Assembly: GCA_046328335.1 (NCBI GenBank)
Contig: JAXLWU010000026.1
Location: 1-64,000, forward strand
DNA: 64,000 nucleotides
From: JACCXM01 sp046328335
GTDB lineage: Bacteria > Chloroflexota > Chloroflexia > Thermomicrobiales > UBA6265
Direction: 5' to 3'
The position numbers and the translations under genes are program-made. The notes under the pieces were generated by a model. It saw only the letters and a list, made by a program, of their open reading frames with translations. It did no database searches and had not been told where the DNA came from. Below are positions 25,854 to 36,364 of the stretch, piece after piece. Position 1 is the stretch's first letter. Every line of letters starts with the position of its first letter.

Positions 25854-25886
25854 TAGAATTCTAGGTAGCGTCGCTCACGGTGTCAA
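25854..25886 (-). promoter_or_regulatory. Promoter and palindromic operator of the toxin-antitoxin pair
   Basis: On the minus strand TTGACA (25881-25886) and TAGAAT (25858-25863) are 17 bases apart. The -10 lies in the perfect palindrome TAGAATTCTA (25854-25863), with a related AGAATT half nearby. Binding by the antitoxin complex would block the -10. Confidence 0.8.
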
Positions 25887-25995
25887 CTCGGCTGGTGATT
25901 CTGTTTTGCCGGGCGCACTCACGCGATAATCCCCCTGAAGAGCCAACGGGAATCGCGGCGCGAAGCAGGGCGCCGACTGTTCAGGAGCAACGCGA

Positions 25996-27144
25996 GTGAA
26001 ACAGACGGCCGAGGCGGTGATCATTGGCGCGGGGATCATGGGCTGCGCCATCGCCCAGGCGCTGGCGGAGCGCGGACTGCGCGATGTGGTGGTGCTGGAG
26101 CGCGACCAGATCGGACGCGGAGCAACGGCCGATGCCGCTGGGGGCGTGCGCCAGCAGTTCTCGACCGAGACGAACATCCTCCTTGCCAGGGAGAGTGTCC
26201 GCGTCTGGGAGTCGTTCCCGGAGCGTTTCGGCCGCGATATCGGCTTGCGCCAGCAGGGGTATCTCTTCCTCCTCAGCGATCCCGCCGAGGAACCGGTCTT
26301 TCGCCGCAACCTGGCGTTGCAGCAGCAGTTGGGTGTGCCCTCCCGCTGGGTCACCCCGGACGAGATCGCCCAGATCAACCCCCATGTGGCACTCGATGAC
26401 ATCTTCGGTGGCACGTTCTGCCCCGAAGACGGGTGGTGCGATACCTACGGCGCCACGATCGGGTTCGCCCAGGCAGCACGCGCGCTTGGGGTGACGATCG
26501 AGGAAGAGACCCCGGTCACTGGCATCACCGTCGCGGGTGACCGCGTGCAGGGCGTCCAGACCGAGCGCGGCAGCATCGGCGCGCCGTTGGTGATCATCAC
26601 GGCGGGACCGCAGACACGCGGCGTCGGGGCGATGGCCGGGGTCGAGTTGCCGGTCGATCCCTACCGGCGCATGAGTTTCATCACCGAGCCGTTCGCCGAT
26701 CTGCCGCAGAGTTTGCCGATGACGATCGAGTTCGCCAACGGACTCTATTTCCATCCGGAGAGTCACGGCTTCCTCTTCGGCATGGCGAACCGGGACGAAC
26801 CGAGCAGTTTCAACAAGACGGTCGATGACGACTGGATGCTGACGACCATCGAGGCGCTGGTGGCGCGCGCGCCGGCGTTTGCCGAGGCGAACATCCTCCG
26901 CGGCTGGGCGGGGTTCTACGAGGTGACCCCGGACGACAATCCGCTCCTGGGCTGGACCGGCGGCCCGCGGGGACTGGCGGTCGCCGCCGGGTTCAGCGGC
27001 CACGGCTTCATGCAGGGGCCGGCCATCGGGCGCTGCATGGCCGAGATGATCCTCGACGGCGCTCCCTCCGGCATCGATATCACCCCCTTCCGCCCCTCCC
27101 GCTTCGCCGAGGGGGACTTCGCGCAGGAACACAATGTGATTTAG
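25996..27144 (+). CDS. FAD-dependent amino-acid oxidase (glycine/sarcosine oxidase, DAO family)
   Basis: A flavoprotein of the D-amino-acid oxidase superfamily, 382 residues. AVIIGAGIMGCAIAQALAERG (residues 7-27) is the dinucleotide motif, with VVLERDQIGRGATADAAGGV completing FAD contact. The C-terminal segment GFYEVTPDDNPLLGW and GFSGHGFMQGPAIGR are family signatures of glycine, sarcosine and dimethylglycine oxidases and of flavin subunits such as opine oxidase. No opine-oxidase partner subunits are adjacent. The GTG at 25996 has GGAG about ten bases upstream. Its stop codon lies in a small tandem repeat. Confidence 0.88.
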   Translation: MKQTAEAVIIGAGIMGCAIAQALAERGLRDVVVLERDQIGRGATADAAGGVRQQFSTETNILLARESVRVWESFPERFGRDIGLRQQGYLFLLSDPAEEPVFRRNLALQQQLGVPSRWVTPDEIAQINPHVALDDIFGGTFCPEDGWCDTYGATIGFAQAARALGVTIEEETPVTGITVAGDRVQGVQTERGSIGAPLVIITAGPQTRGVGAMAGVELPVDPYRRMSFITEPFADLPQSLPMTIEFANGLYFHPESHGFLFGMANRDEPSSFNKTVDDDWMLTTIEALVARAPAFAEANILRGWAGFYEVTPDDNPLLGWTGGPRGLAVAAGFSGHGFMQGPAIGRCMAEMILDGAPSGIDITPFRPSRFAEGDFAQEHNVI

Positions 27145-27196
27145 GGGGTGCCGCTGCGCTCAGGGGGTGCCGGCTTCGCCTCAGGGGGTGAGGGGG
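27142..27196. repeat. Short tandem repeat, three units
   Basis: Two 20-21-base units beginning AGGGGGTGCCG and a truncated third (AGGGGGTGAGGGGG) start at the stop codon of the flavoprotein gene. A CT-rich GACTCCTCGACTCCTCGACT tract follows at 27222-27256. Confidence 0.65.
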
Positions 27197-27262
27197 AATG
27201 GAAAAAATGAGAACGGTCGTTGACTCCTCGACTCCTCGACTCTTCAAGTTCTCGACTTACCG

Positions 27263-27736
27263 ATGACCGATTTTGCCATCGAGCACGGTCACGCGGAATA
27301 CTCGGATGCCGAATTGCTGGAGCAGGCACGGGGCAACGCGCAGGCGCTGATCCTGGCGACGTTGCTGTTCCTGCGCCACGCGGGGATCGCCCCGGAACGA
27401 TGGGCGGCGGCGATCGGGGAGACGTTCGGCGCCGGTTGGGGCGAGCCGCGGCCGTGGGACGCGGGGGAGTTCCTCGACGCGATGCTGACCAACCTGCGCG
27501 CCCTCGGGGCGGTCGTGGTCGAGGTCGAACTCGGCGTCGAGCGGGCGACAGCGGTCACCACCGGCTTCCCCGATCTCCACCTGTGCGACATGCTCGGCGT
27601 TTCACCCGCGGCAGCGGCGGTCTTTCATCAGGCGACGGCGGCCATCGCCACGCCGCGTGGGGTGCGTTGGAGCGCCGAGGCGGGCGCGGATGGGAGAACC
27701 CGGTATATCGTCACGCGGGAGCAGGGGGAGGTCTGA
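27263..27736 (+). CDS. Unknown protein upstream of DUF503
   Basis: I do not recognise this 157-residue protein. It is predicted soluble, helix-rich at the N-terminus (EYSDAELLEQARGNAQALIL), and resembles no common domain by eye. A GVERATAVTTGFPDL segment and a C-terminal GRTRYIVTREQGEV suggest an alpha-beta fold. The gene ends four bases before the DUF503 gene, whose ribosome binding site overlaps its end, so the two are an operon. A link to ribosome function through DUF503 is only a guess. Confidence 0.6.
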   Translation: MTDFAIEHGHAEYSDAELLEQARGNAQALILATLLFLRHAGIAPERWAAAIGETFGAGWGEPRPWDAGEFLDAMLTNLRALGAVVVEVELGVERATAVTTGFPDLHLCDMLGVSPAAAAVFHQATAAIATPRGVRWSAEAGADGRTRYIVTREQGEV

Positions 27737-27740
27737 CCCC

Positions 27741-28043
27741 ATGGCGATGACGGTGGGCGTGGCGCGGGTGACCCTCTATCTGGAGGAGACCTTCAGCCTC
27801 AAGGACAAGCGGCAGACGATCCGCTCCATCACCCAGCAGGTTCGCAACAAGTTCAACGCCGCGATCGCCGAGGTCGCCGATCTGGACGACCCGCGCGCCG
27901 GAACGCTGGCGATCGTTGTCGTCTCCAACAACGCCGGGCACGCCCAGGAGATGCTGCAAGCGGTGATCGACTTTATCGAGCGCCGGGTCGAGATGGGGGT
28001 TTTGGGCGAAGTCGAAACCGAACTGATCCCCTACGGGGATTGA
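27741..28043 (+). CDS. DUF503 family protein
   Basis: A 100-residue protein with the DUF503 hallmarks: VGVARVTLYLEETFSLKDKR at the N-terminus and QTIRSITQQVRNKFNAAIAE next, ending VEMGVLGEVETELIPYGD. Members are small RNA-binding-like proteins often encoded near ribosome assembly genes such as rbfA, but rbfA is not here. The ATG at 27741 is preceded by GGGGGAGG, inside the end of the upstream gene. A perfect 20-bp palindrome follows the stop. Confidence 0.92.
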   Translation: MAMTVGVARVTLYLEETFSLKDKRQTIRSITQQVRNKFNAAIAEVADLDDPRAGTLAIVVVSNNAGHAQEMLQAVIDFIERRVEMGVLGEVETELIPYGD

Positions 28044-28089
28044 CGCGGAATCTCGAAAAGGACTTTCGCAGCATCCCCAAAGAATAACA

Positions 28090-28129
28090 CCGCACGCCCA
28101 CTCCCATCGCGATGGGAGTGGGCGTGCGG
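28090..28129. terminator. Perfect 20-bp palindrome between convergent genes
   Basis: Arms 28090-28109 and 28110-28129 are exact complements with no loop; the core is CTCCCATCGCGATGGGAG, a relative of the palindrome at 4953 and 10005. It separates DUF503 from the adhesin gene. Confidence 0.75.
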
Positions 28130-28154
28130 GTAGAGGCACTCGTGTCGCAACGTG

Positions 28155-30727
28155 CTAACCCGACTGCTTCTCCTCCAGCACGGCGAGCCGGGCCCGGATC
28201 CGCGCGTTCTCCTCGGCCAGTTCCTGCACGGCCTTGATGAGGGGCGCGATGAACTCCTCGTAGCCGAGGGAGAGGACATCATCGCCGCCCTTGACGGCGT
28301 GATTCTGGAACCCGCCGAAGTCAGTCCCGGTCTCGGCAATGACTGCCGCCACCTCTTGCGCGATCAGGCCGTGATGGAAGCGGCTGCGCTTCTTGCTGCC
28401 GTCATGGCGGAGGTTGGTGAGGCGGCTCTGCTCGGCCCAGGCCGCCAATTTGGATTGGTATTTCTCCCGCTCCGCCGCGCTTGCCGCTGAGCCGGGCTCG
28501 GTGGGTGGTTCGGGCTGGTAGTCCTCGCGCAGGTCCCAGCGGAAATCGACCGGGCGCAATGCCTGGATGAAATCGAGCCCGAGTTGGGTGTCGCGGACAT
28601 CGGCCTTGTCGCGCAGGTCGGAGCGGTTCTGCACCGCGCCGAAGGCGAAGGTGGTGGTGGTGGAGTCGCCGAGCTGGACCTGATTGCTGGCGGTGACCAC
28701 GCTACTGGCGCCGACGCCAGTCGTATTGGAGAAGTTGGTCGCCAGCAGCGCCTGATAGCCGAGGGCAGTGTTGGTGCTACCGGTGGTGCTGCCGCCCAGC
28801 GCGTCCACACCGATCGCGGTGTTGTTGGTCCCGGTGGTGTTGACATCCAGCGCTTGGTAGCCGACGGCGGTGTTGTTGGCTCCGGTGTTCGCCAATAGGG
28901 CGCTGGCCCCGACCGCGGTGTTGTTTGAGGCGGCGGTATTCGCCCCGAGCGCGCCGCTGCCAAGCGCGGTGTTGCTGCCGCCGGTCGTGTTGGCATCCAG
29001 GGCGCTGGCCCCCACCGCCGTGTTGCTGGAGGCGGTGGTATTCGCCGTCAGGGCGGCGTTGCCGATCGCGGTATTGTTCGTGCCGATGCTGTTGGTGGCC
29101 AATGCAGTGCTGCCGACTGCGGTGTTGGCGTTGGCGGTGGTGTTCGCGCCCAGCGCGTTGCTGCCGAGTGCGGTGTTGTTCGCCCCGGTCGTGTTGGCGT
29201 CAAGAGCACCGCTGCCGACCGCGGTGTTGTCGTCGGCTGCGGTGTTCGTCAGCAGGGCGTTATTGCCAACCGCGGTGTTGTTCGAGCCGGTGATGTTCGC
29301 GCCAAGCGCGGCATTGCCGATAGCGGTATTGAAGCCGCCGCTCGTGTTGGCATCGAGCACCAGCGCGCCGACGGCGGTATTGCTGGAGCCAGTGTTGACC
29401 AATAGCGCGCTCGCCCCAACGGCGGTATTGGAGCCACCGGTCGTATTGGCGGCCAACGCCGAGGTGCCGAGGGCGGTGTTATTGGTGCCGGTGGTGTTCG
29501 CCGCGAGCGCACTCGCGCCGACGGCGGTGGTGCTGGAGGCGGTGTTTGCGGCGAGCGCACTCGCGCCGACGGCGGTGTTGTTGGAGACGGTGGAGACATT
29601 CCCCAGGGCGTTGCGGCCGACCGCCGTGTTGTTCGTGCCGGTGGTGTTGGCATCGAGCGCGTCGGCTCCGACGGCGGTGTTGTTGGAGGCCGTGTTATTG
29701 AGCAGCGCGTTGGCGCCGACGGCGGTATTGCCGCCGCCGGTCACGTTGATTTGCATCGCATTGGAGCCGAACGCGCTGTTCAACGTCCCGGTGGTGTTGG
29801 ACGCCAGGGCCGTGTAGCCCGTCGCCGTATTGTCCCCGCCCGTGGTGTTCGCCAACAGCGCGCTGCGGCCGACACTGGTGTTGTTCGTCCCGGACGTGTT
29901 CACTGCCAACGCCTGGACACCGACGGCGGTGTTGTTGGAGGCCGTGTTGTTTTGCAGCGCGAGGGCGCCGACCGCGGTGTTGGAGTCGCCAATCAGGTTG
30001 GCGCCTAACGATCCGTAGCCAAGGGCGGTGTTCGAGCTGCCAGTGGTGTTCGCGTCCAGGGCCTCCCGGCCGAGGACTGCGTTGCGCGTGCCGGTGGTAT
30101 TGGCGGTCAGCGCCCCGGCTCCGACCGCGGTGTTGTCGGAGGCGGTAGTGTTGGCGGCCAGCGCACCGCTGCCGACCGCGGTGTTAAAGGCGCCGGTGGT
30201 ACTGGCCAGCAGCGTGTTGAAGCCGAGCGCCGTGTTGTCGCTGGCCGAGGTGTTAGCGCCCAGCGCGCTGGTGCCGACGGCGGTGTTGGCAATGCCGGTG
30301 GTGTTGGCGTCGAGCGAGTCTGAGCCGACGGCGGTGTTGCTCCCGCCGGTGCTGAGCGCCAACGCATTGTAGCCAATGGCGGTGCTCGAGTTGGCGGCGG
30401 TGGCGGTACCCAGTGCGTTCTGACCGATCGCGGTGTTGAACGAGCCGGTGAGGTTGGCGCCCATCGCCGAAGCGCCAACGGCGGTATTGCTGCCGCCGGT
30501 GGTGTTGACATCGAGCACGAACGCGCCGACGGCGGTATTGTCCGACGCGGTGTTGGCCGCCAACGCGTTGGTGCCGAGCGCGGTGTTGCTGGCCCCGGTG
30601 GTGTTGACCGTCAGGGCGTTGCGGCCGACGGCGGTATTGCCGGACGCGGTGGTGTTGGTCGCCAACGCATTGGTGCCGAGCGCGGTATTGCTGGCCCCGG
30701 TGACATTCGCGGTCAGGGCGCTGCGCC
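28155..30727 (-). CDS. Giant surface protein, distal part: head repeats and C-terminal S74 chaperone
   Basis: This frame continues the protein from 30758-33624 after two nearby single-base deletions. About 40 tandem units of 16-17 residues follow the pattern NTAVGxxALxxNTTG, like the beta-roll head of YadA-type adhesins. The last 190 residues are a peptidase S74 intramolecular chaperone: RSDLRDK holds the catalytic Ser and Lys five residues apart, followed by LGLDFIQALRPVDFRWD, HHGLIAQEVAAVIAE and FIAPLIKAVQELAEENAR, a coiled coil. Such domains trimerise fibres and then cut themselves off. TAG at 28155 ends the gene. Cell-surface location is inferred. Confidence 0.8.
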
Positions 30728-30757
30728 GATGGCGGTATTGCCGGACGCGGTGGTGTT
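30728..30757 (-). other. Frame-change site in the giant surface protein
   Basis: Compared with the neighbouring repeat unit, one G is missing near 30757 (GTGTTGTCGCC against GTGTTGGTCGCC) and one near 30725 (GCGCCGAT against GCGGCCGA). Together they shift the frame by two, matching the offset between the two long frames. Between them a third frame would be read. Confidence 0.75.
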
Positions 30758-33624
30758 GTCGCCAGCGCGCCGCTGCCAAGCGCGCTGTTGTTGGTTCCGG
30801 TGGTGTTGGCTGCCAGGGCGCTGTTGCCGACCGCGGTGTTGAAGTCGGCCGTGGTGCTTGCTTGCAAGGCACTGGTGCCGACCGCGGTATTGAACGCGCC
30901 GGTGGTGTTGGTGCTGAGGGCATTGGTCCCGACCGCGGTATTGCTGGTGGCGGTGGTGTTCGCTCCCAGCGCACCGGGCCCGAGCGCAGTGTTGAAACTG
31001 CCGCTGGTGTTGGCGCCCAGGGCATTGGCGCCGAGCGCCGCGTTGAAACTGCCGCTGGTGTTGGCGTCGAGCACGAAGGCGCCGACCGCGGTGTTGTTGC
31101 CGCCGGTGCTGAGGGCCAATGCACTACTGCCAACCGCGGTGTTGTTTGTTCCGGAGATGTTCGCGGCCAGCGCGCTGTTGCCGATTGCGGTGTTGTCGCT
31201 GACATTGACCGTTGCCGACAACGCGTTCCGCCCGAGGGCGGTGTTTCGGCTGCCGTCGGTATTCGCTGCCAGGGCATTGCCGCCAAGCGCCGTGTTGTTC
31301 GCGCCGGACGTGTTGGCGGTGAGGGCGCTAGTCCCAACGGCGGTATTCACCGTTCCATTCGTATTGGCGGCCAGGGCGCTGCTGCCGACCGCGGTGTTGT
31401 TGGAGGCGGTGTTCGCCGTCAGCGCGGACGCGCCGAGGGCGGTGTTGTTGTTGCCACTGGCATTGGTGCCCAGGGCGTCCTTGCCGACGGCCGTATTGGA
31501 ACCGCCGGTGGTGTTGGCATCGAGCGCGAACGCGCCGAGGGCGGTGTTGTTGGAGCCCGTACTGATGCCCAGTGCACTGCGGCCAACCGCGGTGTTGTTG
31601 GCGCCGGTGGTATTGGACCCCAGCGCCTGCGAGCCAACTGCGGTGTTGGCACTGCCGGAGGTGTTCCCGGCGAGAGCGACGTAGCCGACCGCGGTATTGT
31701 CCGATGTCGTATTGGCTCCTAGCGCACTAGTGCCGACGGCGGTGTTTTGCGAGCCGGCATTGGCGCTAAGTGCGTTGGCGCCAACGGCAGTGTTGGCGGT
31801 GCTGCTGCTGCTGGAAGCGAGGGCATTGCGGCCGACGGCCGTATTGAACGCTCCATCGGTGTTGGCCGCCAGGGCGTTCGAACCAATTGCAGTGTTGTTG
31901 GAGGAGATAGTCGCCGTCAAGGCGTTGGTGCCGAGGGCGGTGTTGCTCGTTCCGGAGGTATTGGCCTGCAGCGCCGCCGAACCAACCGCAGTGTTGTTCG
32001 AGGCGGTATTGTTCTCCAACGCCCCAACGCCGAGGGCGGTGTTGTTTGAGCCGGACTGGTTGGATCCAAGCGCATCACGCCCCACGGCGGTGTTGGAATC
32101 ACCGGTCGTGTTTTCATCGAGCGCCCCGGCGCCGACCGCCGTGTTGAAATTGCCGGTGGTGTTGGCCGCCAACGCGCTGGCGCCAAAGGCGGAGTTGATG
32201 CTGCCGGACGTATTGGAGGTAAGCGCGACTTCGCCCATCGCGGTGTTGTTGTCGCCTGTGGAGTTGAACAACAACGCCCTGAAACCGACTGCAGAGTTGA
32301 ACGAAGCGGTGTTGTTGCTCAAGGCGTCCGCACCGACTGCGGTGTTGTTCACGCCACTGATGTTCTGTTTCAGGGCGTCGTGACCAACGCCAGTGTTGTT
32401 GGACGCGGTGTTGGCATTGAGCGCATTGCTGCCAAGCGCGGTGTTCGCATCGCCGGAAACATTCTGTTCCAGCGCCCCGCGGCCGACCGCGGTGTTTTCC
32501 CCGCCGGTCTCGTTGTTCACCAGCGCCGTGAAACCGACCGCGGTGTTGTCCTGCCCCGTCGTGTTGTCGCGCAGCGCCTGAGCGCCGAGCGCGCTATTGC
32601 TCGATCCGGTGCTTTGTTGCAGCGACCGATCACCCACCGCGGTGTTGGCGGAGCCGGTGCTGTTCTCCATTGCCGCGGCGCCGACAGCGGTATTGCTGCC
32701 GCCCGTGGTGTTGTTCTTCAAGGCATCGAGACCGAAGGCGCTGTTCTGCGAACCGGTGGTGTTTGCGGCAAGGGCGTTAGCGCCGACCGCGGTGTTGCCC
32801 GATTCGGTGTTGTTCAGCAGTGCTCCGGCGCCGACGGCGGTGCTGGAGTTCCCGGTCAGGTTCGCGCCCAACGCGTTACGGCCGACCGCGGTATTGGAGT
32901 TGCCGGTAGTGTTGGCGTCGAGCGCGTCAAAACCAACAGCGGTATTCGAGTCGCCGGTGGTGTTGTCGCGCAGCGCCGAGGTGCCGATGCCGATGTTGTC
33001 CGTCCCGCTGGAGTTGTTCTGCAGGGCGACATTCCCGACCGCCACGTTTTCCGTCGCGCCGTTGTTCTGCAACGCGCCGATGCCGATGCCGATGTTTTCC
33101 GACCCGGTGTTGTTCTCCATCGCCTGGAGACCGAGGGCGATGTTGAAGGATCCGGAGCCGTCCTGCAGCGCCTCGCGGCCGATGGCGATGTTCTCCGACC
33201 CGGTGTTGTTCTCCTTGGCCTGGCGACCGATGGCGACGTTGAAATCTCCGGAGCGACTTGAACCGGCGAGGCGACCGAGCCAGACGTTGGACGCACCGTT
33301 GCTATCGAGGCGCAGCAGTTCCGTGCCGCTGGTGTCACGGAAGACAACCAAGGGCGCGGTCTGCGATGCGGACGCCTGTTTGATGGTAACCGCGTTGTCG
33401 GAGTCTGAAGACGCCTGCAGCGTCTTGCGGGTGAGAGTCTGCTGGACCTCGGTGCCGACGATGGTGGTGTCGGCATCGGGGACGGCGAGGGTGCGCGTCT
33501 GTCCCGCCGCCACGGTGTCAACCTGGAAGGCGAGTTGCTTGGTGGGATCGGCGTCATCGGTGACGCGGAAGAGATCGTCACTGAAGACGGTGGTGGTGGT
33601 GCCGGTCGGTCCGGTCGTCCCCAC
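30758..33624 (-). CDS. Giant surface protein, middle part: head-repeat domain
   Basis: After a 100-residue region (FRVTDDADPTKQLAFQVDTV, VFRDTSGTELLRLDSNG) typical of phage-tail-like or collagen-like surface proteins just before fibre repeats, the frame enters tandem units of the NTAVGxxAL type, first in a degenerate NIAIGREALQDGSG form and then regular. Over 50 units are in this part. It should form a long trimeric beta-roll. The frame is open upstream into the collagen-like region and downstream past the frame-change site to 30253, where it becomes nonsense. With the distal part this gives about 1,800 residues of head. Confidence 0.75.
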
Positions 33625-36028
33625 GGGACCGGTGACCCGACTGTCCGCGCCGGTAGGACCGGTGGGACCTGTCGCACCCTCGCTGCCGGTCGGTCCGGTG
33701 GACCTTCGTCACCTGGCTGTCGGCAACTGTGGGACCAGAGGGCCTGGTCGGTCCGGTCAGCCCGAGATCGCCGGTGGGCCTGCTCGGTCCGGTGACCTGA
33801 CTTCCTCTGCTCCCGTGACCGGTCGGTCCGGGTTGTCCCCGTCCGCACCTGTTGCCGGGGTCGCCGGTCCGACCCGGATCACCCGTTCGGCTTCTCCGTC
33901 TCGCCGGCCGCCCTGGCGGCCGGTGGGCCTGTGGGTCCCGCCGGTCCGGTCGATCCTTGGCTCCCCTGGTCGCCGGTGGGACCGGTGGGGCCGGGAATCT
34001 GACTTCCGCCCCGGTGGCGCCGGTCGGACCGGTGGCGCCATCGCTGCCGGTAACGGGGTGTCGCCCGTTACCCCCGTGTCGCCGGAGGCGCCCGTGGCTC
34101 CAGTAGCGCCGGTCGGCCTCGGTTGGTCCCAGCCGCCGGTCTCACCCTGGAGAACCGGTCGCGCCCGTTGGTCCCGTGGCCCCGTCGGCTCCCGTGTCGC
34201 CGGTGACTTCGGCATGCCCGGGAGGCCCTGCTCTCCGGTTGGACCCGTCGCTCCGGTCGCCCCGGCCGGTCCGCTTGGTCCGGTCGCCCCATTGGCGCCG
34301 GTGGCCGGTCACCTGGACTGTCGGCGCCGCTGGGACCGGTCGGTCCCGTGGTCCCCGTTGGTCCCGCCGGTCCGGTCGCGCCGGTGGCCGCGGCCGTCCC
34401 GGCCGGTCCGGTGGGACCGGTGGTTCCCGCCGCACCGGCATCGCCCGTCGGACCGGTGACCGGATCGTCCGCGCCTGTTGGTCCGGTGGGGCCGGTCGCC
34501 CTGTTGCCCCATCGGTCCCGGCGGGACCGGTCGCTCCCGTTTCACCGGTGGGACCCTGATCGCCTATCGACCCGCTGAAACCGGTGGCGCCGGTGCTTGC
34601 CGTCCGCGCCGTTCTGACCAAGTCCGCCCACCGGGACCGGTGGGGCCGGTCGTGCCGTCGCTACCAGCGGGACCAGTCGGTCCGGATGCGCCACCGATTC
34701 CCGTCGGTCCCTGGAACCCGGTCGGTCCCTGATTGCCATCGAAGCCGGTCGCTCCCCGGAACCCCGGTGGGACCCTGGTCGCCGCCGAACCCGGTTGGTC
34801 CCTGCGGCCCTTGATACCCTGTTGCTCCGCGGAATCCGGTCGGGCCCTGATTGCCCGTCGTGCCCAGATACCCGGTCGGGCCCCGATCGCCGGATGGGCC
34901 CTGGACTCCGACCGGTCCTTGGGCGCCGGTCGTCCCAAGGCTGAAGCCGGTTGCGCCTTGTTCGCTGGTCCCTGGCCTCCGTTGGCCCCTGGAATCCCAT
35001 TGGCCCCTGATCGCCCGTGGCGCCGGTCAGTCCGGCGTCACCCATTGTCCCTGCGGGCCAGTCGGCCCCTGGGCACCGGTCGGCGCGGCGGGGCCGGTAT
35101 CGCCTTGGCGCCGGTTGGCCCGGTGGGTCCGGTCGCGCCGGCCGCGCCGGCCGCGCCATCGACGCCGGCCGCGCCATCGAGACCATCCCGCCATCCTGAC
35201 CGGCCCGGTGGGTCCGGTCGCGCCATTCCCGGGGCTGTTTCGACCCGCTGGACCCGGCGCGCCACTGGGGCCCGTGACGCCGTCGTCGCCACGCTGGCCG
35301 CGCGCCCTCGTCTCTCCGGTCGGTCCGGCCGGACCGGATTCCCCCAGTGGCGCCGTCGTTGCCGCGGGACCGGGCGCGGTCTCCGGTCGGCCCGGCTGGA
35401 CCGGTTAGTCCAGGGTCGCCATCGTTCCCGCGTGGTCCGCGATCGCCAGTCGGTCCGGTGGGACCAGGATCTCCGCCGCGCCGCGCCCCCTTCCGAACCG
35501 GTTGCGCCATCAAGGCCAAGTGGCCCCGCGGTCTCCGGTGGGACCGGTGGGGCCGGTAACGCTGGCGCCGGGAACTGCCAGGTCCGGTGGGACCAGTGGG
35601 ACCGGTCGGCCCCCGCCTTCTTCTTTTTCTTTTTCTTGTCCGCTGCGACCTCGTTGGCGTTCTTGGCGCCGTTGGTCTGGTCGTTGTCGTTCTTGCCTGC
35701 TCGTTGGTCCCGCCGCCTCCTCGCCTGGAGGAGGGCGGGGGCGGCGAGGAGGGCGGCGGCGACGCCACCCACCGCGCGCACGCCGCGCGGCGGCCGGTCT
35801 CGCGCACCAGGATCGGCTGCCGGGCTTCAGGCGAAGGCGACGCGGAGTCAGTCTCAGGTTCAAGCGACGATTGGGGTATGGCCGTGAACGCGCCGTCATC
35901 CGATGGGGCGCTGCCCTCGATGCCGTACCTCGTCCCTGCTCTCCGCTCGCCCCCGCCTGACATCCCCGCTCCCATGCATCGAACTTCGCGCGCAGGCGGA
36001 CCACACCCTTGGGTCGCTGCCTTAGCAC
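33625..36028 (-). pseudogene. Collagen-like N-terminal region of the giant surface protein, broken by many frameshifts
   Basis: All three minus-strand frames contain runs of Gly-x-y triplets such as GPTGPTGPTG, TGATGATGASGDTG, GFDGNQGPTGFQGPTG and GDRGPRGNDGDPGLTG, each broken off after 30-150 residues. This is what repeated single-base indels in one collagen-like gene would give. Near 35640-35780 there is RAVGGVAAALLAAPALL followed by a Lys run (KKKKKKKAG), perhaps the membrane/Tat leader and linker. The proposed start is GTG at 36028, with AAGGAG ten bases before it and AKFDAW soon after, but the leader is also frame-broken. Either the gene is decayed or the assembly has errors in GGGACC-type repeats; I favour assembly error because the head repeats are nearly intact. 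Confidence 0.65.
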
Positions 36029-36084
36029 GTGCTACTGTCTCCTTCAGAATACTGTCAAGATGATTTCGGCATGCACTTACTACA

Positions 36085-36118
36085 CAATCATCTTTCAATG
36101 ATCGAAAGTGTATGATTG
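36085..36118. promoter_or_regulatory. Inverted repeat upstream of the adhesin locus
   Basis: CAATCATCTTTC and GAAAG-TGT-ATGATTG form a 12-base dyad with a three-base bulge and seven-base centre, in an AT-rich stretch between the divergent adhesin and membrane-protein genes (gap 36029-36364). It may be an operator. No clear -10 was found. Confidence 0.4.
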
Positions 36119-36364
36119 GCTACCAAGTGCGGTCGGTCTTGGCGCACGTGGTCGCGGTGATCGGATGTTAGGTTCTTTGAAGGATCGGCGAAACACGCCC
36201 AATCCTAATCGGCGAGCTCGGCGCGTGCGCCATGTGCGGGGCTGCTGGCTCGAAATTCACGAGGAATCGCGAGATTCGACAATCGTCAGATCTCGCCAAA
36301 CTACCGGCATTCTCGATTCGGTGGGGTATCTTCGCGGCTTTGTCGCTCTGCTCAGGAGTCTTGA

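Noticed and set aside
28870..31722. Long + strand open frames (for example 28870-29817, 30433-31722, 32597-34459)
   Set aside because: They are antisense shadows of the tandem head repeats, with a monotonous Val-Pro-Thr-Ala composition and no ribosome binding site.
33757..36098. Separate genes for each collagen-like open frame
   Set aside because: The Gly-x-y runs pass from one frame to another without starts, ribosome binding sites or stops at sensible places, so they are pieces of one gene.
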